Of a stretch of DNA of 5,816 nucleotides, positions 5,408 through 5,816 are shown piece after piece. Positions within the stretch are counted from its first letter, which is position 1. Every line of letters starts with the position of its first letter. Source of the DNA: Tatlockia sp. (GTDB lineage Bacteria; Cyanobacteriota; Cyanobacteriia; Cyanobacteriales; Chroococcidiopsidaceae); NCBI GenBank assembly GCA_013698215.1, contig JACCVJ010000011.1:1-5816 (forward strand), read 5' to 3'. A program made the translations under genes and the position numbers. Under the pieces are notes generated by a model that was given only the letters and a program-made list of their open reading frames with translations, was not told where the DNA came from and searched no databases.

Positions 5408-5816
5408 AGCCCCCCCAGGTTAAGCTCATAACTAATAAATAATATACAATGCCTGCAAAGAGTAGAGGTTCAAAATAAATATATTTCTCTGCTCCCACAA
5501 TTTGAGCGCGGCGTAGCAAATCGGCTACACCAATTGTTGAAACCAAAGCCGAATCTTTTAATAGGGCAATGCTTTCGTTTACCAATGCTGGCAAAATGTT
5601 TTTTAATCCTTGCGGCAAAATGATATCTTGCATCATTGGTTTATAAGGAATCCCTAAAGACAAAGCCGCCTCTCTTTGTCCTTTATCTACTGCAAGTATT
5701 CCCGCTCTAATTGTTTCGGAAATATACGCCCCAGAATTGAGAGTAAAAGTAATTACTCCGGCTAATAAAGCCGGGATATTGTAGCCCGTTAATTGAGGTG
5801 TTGCATAATAGACTAA
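5373..5816 (-). CDS. Amino acid ABC transporter permease, 3' part
   Basis: Inner-membrane permease of the HisM/GlnP type, partner of the ATPase downstream. The frame is open to the window edge without a start, so only the last 147 residues are present and the 5' part is missing. The piece begins LVYYATPQL, then has a membrane segment (NIPALLAGVITFTLNSGAYI) and the cytoplasmic coupling motif EAALSLGIPYKPMMQDIILP, the EAA loop that docks on the ATPase. LPALVNESIALLKDSALVSTIGVADLL follows in two parts of the conserved C-terminal half, then a last membrane segment (FAGIVYYLLVMSLTW) and the usual ending ALERRLQ. A TTG codon at 5663 is internal, not the start. Whether a substrate-binding domain is fused at the N-terminus cannot be seen. 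The C-terminal WGG codons contain a seven-G run. Confidence 0.92.
   Translation of the reverse strand, partial: LVYYATPQLTGYNIPALLAGVITFTLNSGAYISETIRAGILAVDKGQREAALSLGIPYKPMMQDIILPQGLKNILPALVNESIALLKDSALVSTIGVADLLRRAQIVGAEKYIYFEPLLFAGIVYYLLVMSLTWGGYALERRLQRSS
5410..5416 (-). promoter_or_regulatory. Seven-G run, probable ribosome binding site of the ATPase gene
   Basis: On the minus strand, seven consecutive G end two bases before the ATG at 5407. This is the only purine-rich stretch there that could pair with the anti-Shine-Dalgarno. It also encodes part of WGG near the permease C-terminus, so ribosomes finishing the permease pass over it and could restart on the ATPase. Confidence 0.4.

Noticed and set aside
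5410..5416. Seven-G run as a frameshift that breaks the permease
   Set aside because: The frame continues through the tract into the normal family ending ALERRLQ, so the gene is intact as read.
5743..5756. Perfect NtcA-type palindrome GTA-N8-TAC
   Set aside because: It lies inside the permease coding sequence, with no promoter-like context, and such a loose pattern occurs by chance. It is not counted as nitrogen control of the operon.

Overview
The window reads as chromosomal DNA of a cyanobacterium. It carries five copies of the cyanobacterial palindrome HIP1 (GCGATCGC), a glutamyl-tRNA reductase of the plant/cyanobacterial C5 tetrapyrrole route, and a long pentapeptide-repeat protein. Genus and species cannot be judged from the sequence alone.

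Layout, left to right. (1) hemA on the plus strand (19-1302), complete, closed by a strong stem-loop terminator (1323-1353). (2) An unrecognised 225-residue plus-strand protein (1456-2133) built from two diverged copies of one roughly 95-residue domain. (3) A small insertion element (about 2119-3485) holding tnpB on the minus strand (2120-3298) and, divergently, a 55-residue ribbon-helix-helix protein (3333-3500). There is no tnpA. (4) A 330-residue pentapeptide-repeat protein on the plus strand (3626-4618). (5) On the minus strand, the end of a polar amino acid ABC transporter operon: an ATPase of the GlnQ type (4619-5407) preceded by the last 147 residues of its membrane permease (5373-5816, running off the window).

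The most informative part is the element. A 23-bp inverted repeat (19 of 23 positions match) lies at 2123-2145 and 3463-3485. Each copy contains two tandem 10-bp GTTAGYAA-type units and a small hairpin with a TTAG loop. Both copies are flanked on the outside by TTCA. Removing one TTCA plus everything between restores an uninterrupted reading frame of the upstream gene (ending ...SLKPFTVD, stop). The element therefore appears to have inserted a few codons before the 3' end of that gene: the host gene now ends on an element-supplied stop codon, and the ribbon-helix-helix gene ends on the host gene's former stop codon. In the TnpB framework this also predicts the target-adjacent motif (TGAA) and the guide (the host gene's 3' end). 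TnpB keeps its RuvC D-E-D triad and zinc-finger cysteines, so it should be an active RNA-guided nuclease, with the ribbon-helix-helix protein as a candidate local regulator.

The other genes look like ordinary, intact cyanobacterial genes. Two layout details stand out: the 35-nt overlap between permease and ATPase, which contains a run of seven G, and the stop codons of the pentapeptide-repeat and ATPase genes, which abut with no base between them.
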